DNA from: Codonopsis lanceolata
Lineage: Eukaryota > Streptophyta > Magnoliopsida > Asterales > Campanulaceae
Assembly: GCA_013146195.2 (NCBI GenBank)
Contig: CM028378.1
Location: 78,087,254-78,151,253 of the forward strand
Direction: 5' to 3'
DNA length: 64,000 nt
Notes under the pieces: generated by a model
Told to the model about the DNA's origin: nothing
What the model saw: only the letters and a program-made list of their open reading frames with translations
Database searches by the model: none
Made by a program: the position numbers and the translations under genes
Shown: one piece after another, positions 22,111-32,812 of the stretch
Layout of the letters: every line of letters begins with the position of its first letter
Numbering within the stretch: the first letter of the stretch is position 1

Positions 22111-22960
22111 ATTCAAAGACAAATCGAATTTTTCAAAAATCTCCAACCCAAAGTTTTTAAACGATGTGGGTCCTAAGGGTAGTAATGACAAAGGCAAGTC
22201 CAAATATTGTGAACCCTTTGATATATGTCCCGGTTCTAAGCCGCCCCTATGATGAACTCCTCCAAAATCTTCGAACCAGCATCTGAAACCAGTAAGTCTG
22301 CACATGATCAGACTGAACTTGCATATTCTGAAAGTTCAGCCAATGTGATTCACAATGTTTCACCTTTCACCCAATGTTGCAACAATGGGAGCAACATTGG
22401 ACAGAAACTTGCAGATTCAGAAACAGGTCCTGAACTTCAGAATCAGGTCATGTACATTCAGAAAATCAGTCAAATTTGAATGGTTGCAGCCATGATATTC
22501 CTAGTCAGATTAAAAACCATCCAATCTCTCAAGTGATAGGTGATATTCATGATGGATATACACAAGGAGAAGAAGTAAGGTTGAATCTCAAAAATTTGCA
22601 TGCTTATCAAAATATTTTTGAGAGAAGCCTTAAATCTTTTATGGATGCTTCAAATGATCAAAGATTATGTGTTCACATTGATGTGTTAACCTTGTTTTTT
22701 GATATAACCTATGCATTTTTCTTAGCACAAAAATCCAGCTTCATTATTCTCGAACTAATCACATTAATATAAGACACCATTTTTTTTTAGAGACTTGGTT
22801 GATTATGTAAATTGTTTGCATTGAACATGTTGGGACCGAAAATCATCTTGTCGATATAATTGCCAAGTGTCTTGTTTTTTAGAGATTTTTCAATCTTTGG
22901 AAATCTCTTGTGTTTGTGCCATATGATTTTTCACTTAGTTAATTATAAAAAAAAAAGGCA
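22111..22960 (+). pseudogene. Deleted copia pol remnant (hinge and RNase H end)
   Basis: Downstream of gag the plus strand jumps to the pol hinge NHPISQVIGDIHDG (about 22510). It then goes straight to the RNase H end, with SRTNHINIRHHF-like text (about 22745-22790) in broken frames. Protease, integrase and almost all reverse transcriptase are missing. So the copia element is an internally deleted relic. No LTR is seen before the assembly gap. Confidence 0.6.
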
Positions 22961-23334
22961 TGATTGTGATTTTGTCTTTAGAGGGCACTCTAGATCAATT
23001 GTCTCACATGTATGTGTCTCTTTGTGGGTTGCTTGGGGAATTTCATTCAAAATTCTAGATTTCATTGTTATGACTCTCCTCTCCCAGCTCTTGAGTATGT
23101 TTAAAGTCCACAAAGGAAAGAGCTACCTTTTGAAATTTTTGGGATGCCGCAATTTGTCAAGGTACTATGGAACTTAGGTTCTCACGGGTTGATCTTGAGT
23201 AAATTGACTCCCTTTAATTGAAAAAGTGAAAGCTACCTAAAGGAAAAGAGCTACCTATGAACAAGGTTGTGGCACATTTTTTGGGACTATGAACTGGATT
23301 TCATGGTTGATCAAATGCAAAAATGCTTCCCTTG
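22961..23334. other. Gene-less stretch before gap
   Basis: The near-repeat GGAAAGAGCTACCT / GGAAAAGAGCTACCT occurs twice (about 23116 and 23242). No gene is supported. Confidence 0.35.
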
Positions 23335-23434
23335 NNNNNNNNNNNNNNNNNNNNNNNNNNNNNNNNNNNNNNNNNNNNNNNNNNNNNNNNNNNNNNNNNN
23401 NNNNNNNNNNNNNNNNNNNNNNNNNNNNNNNNNN
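23335..23434. other. Assembly gap (100 N)
   Basis: Exactly 100 N bases, the conventional placeholder for a gap of unknown size. Continuity across it is not assured. Confidence 0.98.
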
Positions 23435-23599
23435 CTCATTTCATCGGGCCAGGTGGCATCATGTGAACCACGTACTTCAAATTGTAAATCATGTTTTTTT
23501 AGGTTCCACTTGGTGCCGCCTCCCGATCGTGTTAATCACGTTCCTTGGTCCTCGGATTATGCGTAGAGGTTTTTGATGTCTTTCTTGCTCTCTCGGCCT

Positions 23600-24540
23600 A
23601 TCTTCTTGGTCACTTCCCACTTCGCTTCGACCTCACGAGCTCGCCCCTATCTATCAATTTCTGGATGGCCTTTTTGATTAATGCAATCACCGATCGTATG
23701 GCCGACATCTTTATGGTAGGCAGCACATCGTTTGTTGGGGTTCGAGGATACCGTGTTCCTTCAATGGGTAAGGTCTACTAATTTTATCGTCGAGCGAGGA
23801 CATTCATGAGTGCTCACGGGCGGCATTGAGTGGTGTCAGTCAACATCGTCCCATGAGTTTTCCCTCGATTGTCCTCCTCACTTATTACTCGATCCTCGAC
23901 TACCTTTGTTCGAGTGGTCACGCTCTTTCTTCTTTCCCTCTTTCTTCTCATTGCCCTCCTTTTTTCGCATCTTCGGTATTGATTACCAATTGCGTGGGCG
24001 TACATTCCCGACGGAGGTTTGGTCGCATCATTTCTGCCTATCAGTCCACTGTAGTAGGCCGGAGAAACACATTTTAATCGATTCCTCCGAAATATACGGT
24101 ATCGGTCTACCATGGCCATGAACTTTGTCCATGTAGAGTTGGTTGGATTCATTAATCCTCTGTTGGATCCCACAGCAGTCGGTTTGCTTCTTTGGTTTGA
24201 GTCTAGAGGCAAGCGGTTGACAAACATCTACCTAAATTGTCCCAACTTTCAACGGAATCCAATGGCGGGCACAGCCTTTACCATTTGAGCCTTCCCTTTA
24301 ATGTCCCATAAAATCTTTCCCGGAGCATCCTCGTCCTCGGGAGCAGCTAGCGTTCATTTTCACCTCAAAGCTTGTCATATGATCTGGCATTGGTGAGGCC
24401 TTGGTATGGCTCGAAAGTAGGAATCTTTTTATCGGGAGGGAGCTTTCCTCATTCTTTCTTGGAGACGGGCCATTCTTGGCGGGGAGGCAATAACAGGTTT
24501 TTCCCTTCTCCATGGCCTCTAATCGGCCTTTCAAGAATTT
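23600..24540 (-). pseudogene. Gypsy gag remnant (Tat/Retand-like style)
   Basis: The minus strand holds broken gag. Near 24420-24360 it reads PTFEPYQGLTNARSYDKL, corresponding to the start of the Retrotrans_gag region, and VKAVPAIGF follows. Near 23735-23670 a knuckle-like CAAYHKDVGHTIGDC appears in the position of the gag zinc finger. Stops and frameshifts occur throughout. It lies directly beyond the assembly gap, so pol may be in the missing or neighbouring sequence. Confidence 0.55.
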
Positions 24541-25379
24541 GACCTCTGCTCGGCCAAAGAAGGCTTATTGGTCGATACACGTACCTCGGTGGTCGGCGTT
24601 CACCACTCTTTGGAGTACCCCACTGCTCGATTCTTTGGGAATGTGTGCAATGCCCACATGCTCCAGATTGTTGCTTCTCTCGGCACGGATTCCCCTTCCT
24701 CGCTCCTTTCTCGTGCTCGCAAGGGGCGCTTGGTTTCGTTGGGAAATGTTAATCGGCTTTGAACTCTTTGGGCTTAGGTGCTTGCTCGCCGCCCGCTTCA
24801 ACTTTGGACCTTACAGCTGGGGGATATAGCTCTCATTTCCCTTCCTTTTGAGGTAGCGTCGTGTATGGTCGGGGTTCGCTCGTTTGAGGCTTAGTCGTAG
24901 CTGTGATCTTTTTTTGGAGCTCGAACATCTTGAGCTCGGCCTCTTGGATTCCTGCAAGGTAAGATTTCTGGCGTTCCCAGAATTTTACCTCTTCGAGGAG
25001 CTTTTCTTGCTCGTGGGTCCATCTCCCTCCTTCGAGGTTGATCCACTTGAGCCTCCGTCTATATTATGCCGCGATACTCGGTGACACGCTATTGCTTTTG
25101 AGGTCATCGGTTCTATATCCACCGATTAATTTGCTGGCGGTGAGGGTGGTAGTTTGTTCGCTCGATTGGTTTTGCTTGGTAGAATGCGTGATCCATCGAT
25201 TATGTATTCGTATTTTACTTGTAACGCTTCGAATCCGAACCACTGATCACGCCACGAAGACGGGTGACTATGCCGGCGCCCACGTGAATGGGACCCGAGC
25301 CGACGTGTCCCGCCGGCCTTGGTGGTCACGCCGTGTAGTGGTACCGGAGGTACCAACTTGCCGTAGGATATCTCGGGCT
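24541..25379. other. Leader or upstream gag region of gypsy remnant
   Basis: GC-richer than its surroundings, with open frames on both strands but no recognised motif. By position it would be the 5' leader and N-terminal gag of the minus-strand gypsy remnant. Confidence 0.3.
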
Positions 25380-26091
25380 TTGGTCGATGATCTTTGTTGG
25401 TGAGTACCGAAAGTAAGACTACTGTTAGGTGTCTTGGGTCTCCCCACAGCTACCCTCAGTGTGAGAGTCAAGAATAACAAGGTAGTATATGGTATGCCGA
25501 GCTAGCGCTCCCTTAACTTCCGGCCGCGTGTAGAGAGTAAGCTCTTTGTGTGTATTGTCTATCACTAGCAGTATAATAAGTTTGTAATCTTAAGTTATCT
25601 TACCTTTCTTGAAGGGAAAGGCTTCCTTTTATAGTAGCCTAGATTTGGGATCATGATTGGTATGAGGGTCCCAACTGTGGGATTTGTTCCCACAGTCGGC
25701 TCCGCTTTGGCGCCTCTGAGTGGTTAACTGCGGTTGCGTATGCACGATGAGGATTGTAGGCGGTTAGAAAGCGATAAGGTATGGCGGCTTGCATGGCTTG
25801 CTCCTGGCTCTTGTGGGGAAGGCACTGATGCTATGTACAGTGCTACTGGCCAAACCTGTCTTTATCCTGAGAAACCCGGCCGAAAGCATAGTGATCCTCG
25901 ACCATATGGTCGCATCGATTCATGGTTGCCTGTCATGCTCTGGCTAATAATGGTCGCCTGCATTTCGCTCGGTTGGTCGCTGATTGTCGATGATGATCGA
26001 TCGGGAATGGCCTTCGCCCGGTGGGACCGCATCAAGTCTAGCGAACTCACGTGTCGGTCCACGTAGGGGACCTGTGTCGGGTCCCATCATT
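25380..26091 (-). mobile_element. Possible gypsy LTR (minus orientation)
   Basis: On the minus strand a plausible start is TGATGGGACCCGACACAGG at 26091. TATAAAAGG lies at about 25636, and transcribed R/U5-like DNA follows toward the gag remnant. The 3' end and primer site could not be fixed, and no partner LTR is in the window. Boundaries are approximate. Confidence 0.35.
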
Positions 26092-26575
26092 GACCATGGA
26101 CAAAACCATCTTTCTTTACCCTTCAGATAGGTTCTCAATAACTTCCTCAACAATGAAGCAGAGTAATTGTTATGATTATAATGTCTTTTGATTCAAGACC
26201 TGATCGAAGTAAAGAAATAAAAAAGCTTGAAGATGGATCAATGACGAAGCAAAATTCTGAGTGCTACAAATTTCCTTCCTAACTAAGAATTAGACGACTA
26301 CTTGATACAACAAGTTGTCCTCAAAGACTCGATCGAAAGACAAGTTCTACTATGCCTACTTGTCTACCTTATAACCTCTTCCCAAATAAGTTGTGAAAAG
26401 GGTTGTTCCCGCCCCACTCTATAGACACCACCCTTCTCTAATGATGTCGAGTAAGTGGTAGGGACTACCGTTTAGCAAAAAATGTTCTTTAGTCATTGGT
26501 GACGACTTTTCAAGTCTTGGGACTGCTCATAGATTTTGGAAAAGTATAGGGACTATGGTGTAATTAGCTCATCAA
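26092..26575. other. Gene-less stretch
   Basis: Nothing recognisable; no gene or repeat with defined ends. Confidence 0.4.
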
Positions 26576-26584
26576 TATATTAAT

Positions 26585-27502
26585 GGGTGATGCTAGACAG
26601 ACCCTCATTTCATATAAGTTGACCCACATTTATATACACTTTCTATTCTACCCATCCCATTCTCCTTCTTTCCTTCACCCCTTCTCCATGGCAGCCCTCC
26701 CTCTCCTCCCTTCCTTTTTCCCTCTCCCTTCTCCTTCCCTCCTTCCCACCCACCCACAGCCTCCCCCGTTCGTCACCGTTCTTCCTCTTCCTCCTGTAAC
26801 TCGCCCTCCCTCCCTCCCTCACTATTATCCTTCCTTCTTTCCTTCCTCCCGGAACTTTCCCCCCTTCTTTCACCCTACTGCGCGATGCGTCCTCCTCCTC
26901 CTCCTTTCCCATCACTCATCCCTTCTTCCCCTATTTTATTCCCAAGTTCCCATCAATTAGTAAAATAACAAAAAAAAAATCAAATTGTTGTTTGGCCATG
27001 GTTGGCTGAACATTCGAAATTTTAAAAAAAATTGAATTTGAATGTTCGGCCAACCATGACCAAACAACAATAGTGTTGTTCTGCTAGGATTAGCCGAAAA
27101 CACTATTGTTGTTCAACCATGGTTTGCCAAACATTCAAATTAAAAAAAATTACTAAGAGAGTGTTTGATTAATCAATAGAGTTTAGGGATTGTTCATGGG
27201 AGAGAGTGAGGAAAGAAAGAAGGGAGGCAGTGATGGGAAGGGTAGGGAGGGAGTGTTGCGAAGGAAAAAAAAAGAAGATGGAGAATAGCGAGGGGGAGGG
27301 GAGTTACTGGAGGGAGGGAGTGGGAGAACGATGAGGGAGGGGGAGAGAGGCAGTAAGTGGGCCAGTGGAAGAAGGGAGTGGGAAGAAAGAAGAAGGAAGG
27401 GAGCCTTAGAATTGAGAAAGGGAGAAGGGGATGGGTAGAAGAGGAAGTTTATACTAATGGGGGGCCAACTTCTAGGAAATAAAGGTCTATATAGCCCCAC
27501 TC
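26585..27502. mobile_element. Mutator-like element with long inverted arms
   Basis: A perfect 9-bp target duplication TATATTAAT flanks the element (26576-26584 and 27503-27511). Its ends are GGGTGATGCTAGACAGAC and a 13/18 mirror (about 27485-27502). The left arm (to about 26960) is almost pure pyrimidine and the right arm (from about 27180) almost pure purine. They are imperfect reverse complements of about 300-350 bp. The middle holds two further hairpins: 26983-27071, built on GGCCATGGTTGGCTGAACATTC and its mirror, and one built on AACAATAGTGTT (about 27064-27120). No transposase. The proline-rich or glycine-rich frames are translations of the arms. Confidence 0.8.
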
Positions 27503-27511
27503 TATATTAAT

Positions 27512-28069
27512 ATCAAATGTGGGGGCGAAGTTGAAATGTCATAAAACTTATAGACATGATTTTTTATAGTGAACTTTTTAAGTAAAATATTTCCAAATAG
27601 TGTAGTGGGCCATTTTCCTACAACGGTGAAATTATTTGGTAAAGAGCGAACAAAGGGATCTTGCTAAATAGATCAATCTACATACTAACTCATAAGTGAC
27701 GAAACTACTGAGTTGATTCGTTGAGTTTACTCAACTGTATCATCTTCACACTTTGCTTTGTGAGGTCTTGTAAACTGCTAATAAAATACCATCATAATTA
27801 ATTAATTATCCGTACAATGAGTACGACCTGTCGACCCCTCTTCATATGTTTCAAAGCTCAAAAGAGATGTTATAAATACACCCCTCTCCATTTTTACAAA
27901 ATATCATCCCCTATCGAAAAGACTAAAATGTCCATCAACTATTTTACTTAACAATGATTTAAATAAATTATTTAAAAAAAACAATTGTTAAAATGGTAAA
28001 GTTGTAAAAACTTTTGAAATTAAAAAAAACATTTTTAATTTTATAAAAATTGTATAAAATAAAATAAAT
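27512..28069. other. AT-rich flank of the nested retroelements
   Basis: AT-rich with no gene. It ends with TAAAT (28065-28069), the left target duplication of the outer gypsy element. Confidence 0.5.
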
Positions 28070-28768
28070 TGATGTGTTGGGCCCAAAGCCGAAGTAAGGC
28101 ACATGCGAGCATCATGTGCCAGTCACACGTCTGTTATCATGAGATCCGCGTACACAGCGGACAAAGCTATCATAATATTCGAGCAAGGATCATTATTATA
28201 TCTCGTCTAAACCTAGCCGGGTATAGGCCACGCCTGGTCGGCTAGGGGGACCATGTTTGGAAAATCACATTTGTCATCACAAAGACATATCATCGAGCTA
28301 TGCCCGCCCGGGCTAACATCGAGCGGGGAATATTAGTGACTTCCTCTCCATGATAGATTAAAGGTTTCCTTATGTGAGTAGAACACTTACTTTATATACT
28401 ACGATAATCACACGATCAACCGCATATCACACCTACAAGTTAGGAGTTTCCTCCTAAACCTAATTGGTAACAATGGAGCCGAATCTTATAAGTATTCTAT
28501 GACTTTCGGGGGTATATATATATATCCCTCCATAAACCCTAAACAAGGTACACGCTTTCTACAGCCCCAAACCTCTGTCAAAATTACTTTTGACCATACA
28601 CACGATACTTACTCTCACACCAGAGTGGTTTCGCGAGGCCAAGTCTTGCACTTCCACTAAGTTTTGTTTCGTGTTCTTACAGGTTGGTAGAAGCAATCCA
28701 ATCCATACATTATGCCCAGATATCCTTACACCAATTCGAACACCCCAAGACTGAGTTTTGCCACATCA
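28070..28768 (+). repeat. 5' LTR of outer gypsy element
   Basis: 699 bp, TGATGTG...CACATCA. Internal landmarks shared with the right LTR include GTTATCATGAGATCCGCGTA and TTTTGACCATA-ACACGATAC. Confidence 0.9.
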
Positions 28769-28853
28769 ATTTGGTTCTGTTGTCGGGAAATGAATGCATC
28801 AAATCTTGTCAGTTAGATTTTCCGGTTGCATTCCGATAACCACCTCCATAGCA

Positions 28854-28907
28854 ATGGCTGGTAAGAATAGCAAGCATCATGCAGTCAACAGTGCTCGTAA
28901 AGCTACA
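28854..28907 (+). pseudogene. Gag N-terminus of outer gypsy element (first part)
   Basis: An ATG at 28854 begins MAGKNSKHHAVNSARKAT, 86 bp after the left LTR. The frame is cut by the giant-LTR element at 28907. After that insertion (one copy of CTACA removed) the same frame continues at 52501, reads through three stops (first TAA at 52507) and includes a segment ending RCQDLRDLLNHQRRAA, then runs to about 53031. This looks like the poorly conserved N-terminal gag of a Tat/Athila-type gypsy element. Confidence 0.5.
28903..28907. other. Target-site duplication CTACA (left)
   Basis: CTACA precedes the TG of the giant-LTR element. The mate at 52496-52500 follows its terminal CA. A perfect 5-bp duplication at this distance proves the two LTRs belong to one insertion. 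Confidence 0.95.
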
Positions 28908-30715
28908 TGTAACGCCTCGGAACTTTACGTGATCGTCTGGCCTATATGATAAGCCTTAACGTGGAAGACTTCTTATGCCTGGGTAGGCTAAGGTAAGGCC
29001 GATACCCTTGGGATGTTCGATTTACACTCGTTAGCATGTTAGAGTCTTTATTGCGCAATTTAGCATTGTTGGGAACTCGACTCGGTAGAGTGTTATCTAC
29101 CTTAATTATTGTTTACGGCCTTTGAGATATCCAAGGTCTTCGTGTACTTGCTTGAATAAATTTTATATCCTTATAATCATGTTTATAAAGTTTACATGTA
29201 GTCACGACGTTCAAAGTATAGTCGTCGTCTTAAGTTTGATTTCGCAATTCGCGTATCGTTAACGTATCGCCTTTGGTACTTTGGTCGCATTTAATTTTGG
29301 TTTTACCTTGGGTATGTGTTTGAGACACTTCATTAGGCTTCTAACATGTTTTAAAACAAGTATGTATGCTTGTTCTTTCGTTGTTTCAATCGTTGGGTTG
29401 TCCTGCGTAGTTTCGTCCGTTGTACAGTGGTTACGGACCGATTTCGGTGCGCGGCTGAATTGTTTTGATCGAGGAACCCCCGAGAAATTTTTTGTTTGGT
29501 TTGGGGTTTTTAAGGCTTTTACTTAGGACATTTACAGAGTGTCAGGAGAAGAAATCGTGTCGTTTCGTCGAACGATGTTCAAACTGGAGCCGTCGCAAGT
29601 TGGACGCGCGCAGCGCGCGCGTGACTGTAGCAGTACGAGTTGGCAGCTCATTTTCTTGATTTTTGTTGTGAAATGTCCATCCTACCCCCAACTAATCTCC
29701 CTCCTTCACCCTTGGCCACCCAATTGAGGGCATTTTGGTCCCCTTTTACCCCCTTTTTGATCTGATTTTCCCCTTCCCCTCCTCATTTTTGTGCATCTAC
29801 CATTAGAGAATAGAGAGAGAAAGTGAGGTGTGTTCATGGAGGTTTTTCGGCGATTCCTGGAGTTCCAGCCAATGGATTTTCAAGCAGAGTACGTCATTTC
29901 GAAGCCCTCGACGAATGGATTCTTTCCATCCGATTTGTTTTCGTTTCCTTTGTTGTTTGAGCCACGATTGAGGTACGTTACTAAATCTCCTTCTTTCTCT
30001 CTCTAGCCCATTTTGATGTTAGGATGTTAGAGATGTATTCCTCTTGATTTATTATGTTGATACATGTCTAGATGACATGTCTATAATGGGTTTTGATTAA
30101 TGAACATGTGGGGATGGATTTGTTTGAGTTTGTTGGATTCGTTGAAGTGATTGGATACGAAATTGTTAGTTGTCGGATTTAGAAACCGGGTGAAGTAAAA
30201 ATCTCGAAATTGTGCTTTGCTCTAGATTTTGGTAGTTGGTATTTTGAATAAACGAAGTCTATTATATGTTTAAAATGCTATTTTGAACCCAAGGAAAAAT
30301 TCCTACGACTTTTCATGTTCATCGGGACTCACGTTGGAGATCTCGAGTTTTGGTCGGGTGAGACCAAATGGGTGTTTTGTGATAATTGATGGTTTAGGAC
30401 TCCAATGGAAGTCCTTGGACGACATTAGTGTGAAATTATTACTAATCAATGGGTCTTATTTGGTTTGGGTATTTAATTGTGAATGGTGGCCTTTAAGTAT
30501 TTGGTCGGCCAGGATGGCGCGTTGACTTAATTGAAGGTTGTGTTTGAGGGTTGAATTACAATCCTAGATTAATTATGACAGATTTAGGAATGGGGTTAGA
30601 CAACCGTTTCGTTGCGAATGTCGGGGGTGTACCCTTGGACACTACGTAATTTAAGACTAAATATTAGTCGCGAACCATTTGTTAATGCCTTTAATAAATA
30701 TACTTAAGTTGGTTA

Positions 30716-31095
30716 ACCAACGAGCTCTAGCTCAACTGGTACTGTTCACTTCTCCTAACGGAGAGGTTGGGGGTGTTCAAGTCTCACAAGAGACACCCTG
30801 GACTTTACAACTCTCAATAGAGAGGTCGGGTGTTCAAGACTCTTAAGAGGCACCGTTGTTGTTCAAGCCTTACCCCAAGGCCCCATTTAGCTACTCACTT
30901 ATCTTAACAGAAAGGTTGAGTGTTTAAGCCCTACCAGAGGCACCCTGGTACTTCACTACTCTCAACCGAGAGTTCGGGTGTTCAAAGCCTCACCAGAGGC
31001 ACCATTTGTTCGAGCCACACCAAAGGCATCATATATATAATTGTAGCCTTTCAAGGCATTAAACTAATAAAAATTTTAAAAAAAAATTTAAAAAA
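30716..31095 (+). mobile_element. SINE-like insertion with repeated tRNA-like modules
   Basis: The 380-bp insert is bounded by a perfect 14-bp duplication ACTTAAGTTGGTTA (30702-30715, 31096-31109). The empty site is visible in the other LTR near 48702. The head has an RNA polymerase III A-box-like TAGCTCAACTGGT (30728-30740) and then a B-box-like GTGTTCAAGTCTC (about 30775). Unusually, the module hairpin + GGTGTTCAAG + AGAGGCACC recurs three more times, diverged (about 30810, 30910, 30955). It ends in an A-rich tail. I recognise no SINE family by name. Confidence 0.75.
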
Positions 31096-32304
31096 AACTT
31101 AAGTTGGTTAGGTTTTGACGGTCAAACATTGGATGCCGTCTCATTTATGTTAAGAGGGTATTGTGAGACTAAAGGTTGGGGAACGACCTGAGTACAAATG
31201 GTTTGACTTAGACTCAAGGAGTCGATTAAAGATTTAGTTAACACGTGGGTAAGAAGTGTTGAATCCTACGGGATTTGAGATGGGTTGGTCTCGGTTGGTT
31301 GACTGTGGGGTCATGTTGTAAGTGTGTTAAATGACACCTAGACTTGATAGAGTCTTTGGGAACTAATGATTTTGAGAACTTTAACTAAACTAGTGAACTA
31401 GTTAGTCAATCTATGAGAGTTACTTGTGGGCGTGCACAATAGGGCACGGATTATAGGAAGACTACTTTAGAGTCTTTATAAATGATAGGATGATGAATCG
31501 ATGGATGGACAACCATGCCATCCGAGATGTTACTAAGTGTACTTAGTGGGAAATTATGAGTGTTGAGTGATGATAATCATATTACGCTTTAAGCATGAGT
31601 ATGAGTGTATTGGTATATACACTATGATTGATAAAGGCTAATAGAAGTCCGGCATGAAACTAAGGGTGAGCCTATGGTATAGTCTTGGTTTGTGAGTTGA
31701 CGTAAGGCTACTTAGTAGTCTTGACGGGTTTAATTAAGGGTTTTGAAGGCGTTAACGAGTAATTGGTTTGAACTAAATACATAGCTCTGTTTCATGGTTT
31801 AAGGTTAAGTAATTATGACCTTGGTATGTTATTATGGGAATTATGATAGCCCTCAATAAATAAGGATTGTTTTTAGACTAAATATCTAGTCTTAAATTCT
31901 AGTTTGGAGGTGAGAGTTGATTAATCACCTCAGAATATGTGAGTATTTATTCATGACATGAATATTCTTGTTGGTTAAATACTAGTAGAGTGTGAACCCT
32001 ACTTGACTGGATCGATTGGGAACTCGATCCGAACTTGTGATGTTATACTTGAGGAAAATGAAGAACTCGATACAGAGTATGTTTAATAGGCTAAATAATT
32101 AGTCTTGCTATGTATGTTATACTTGCAAAATACATGCTCGTATATGATATTAATTACCTTCCTGTATGTGTAAGGTATATTGTTTAAGTAGGAATACTAA
32201 CCTACTTGGCATTGACAGGGTGATCAGATATGGAAGCCTTGTTAAGTTTGGTTTTGGATAACGTCATCGGGTACTGAGGCCTTATCGGGTTGTAGTCTGG
32301 TTAG

Positions 32305-32812
32305 TCAATGATGGGACGACACATCGTCTTCACGAGTTATGGGACTCGTGATTGTGGTGGGTCGCCGTATCGGAGACCAAGGTCCCACGCCCTCCAGCGT
32401 CGCAGCTGGGAAGTAGTCCCATTGTTCATAGCAGGAAAGCATGACCTTATGGCACTTGAGAGGTGGTCTCAAGGCCGACAATACCACGGAACCGGTATCG
32501 GGAGCACATGTGATTGTGCACGTGATTTGCAGGAGCATCGCGACAGAAGGGAATCAATGATGGGACGACATATCGTCTTCACGAGTTATGGGACTCGTGA
32601 TTGCGGTGGAGATCAGACGGATATAAGGGTCCCACACGCCTCCATTGGGTCAGCGGTGGGGAAGTAGTCGTCCATTGTTCATAGCAGAAAGCATGACCTT
32701 GGAAGCTATGGCACTTGAGAGGTGGTCTCAAGGCCGACGATACCATGGAACCGGTATCGGGAGCACATGTGATTGTGCACGTTATTTGCATGAGCAGCGC
32801 GACAGAAGAGAA
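32305..32812 (+). repeat. Tandem duplication inside 5' LTR
   Basis: Unit 1 (32305-32553) and unit 2 (32554 to about 32812) both begin TCAATGATGGGACGACA and share TTCACGAGTTATGGGACTCG and GGAACCGGTATCGGGAGCAC. The 3' LTR has a single unit from about 49806. Confidence 0.9.

Noticed and set aside
26583..26960. Proline/serine-rich frame and its mirror at 27183-27500
   Set aside because: Both are translations of the pyrimidine-rich arms of the Mutator-like element.
29590..29620. GCGCGC palindromic string in the giant LTR as a possible origin or regulatory site
   Set aside because: Short, GC-rich and only partly kept in the second LTR; no supporting structure.
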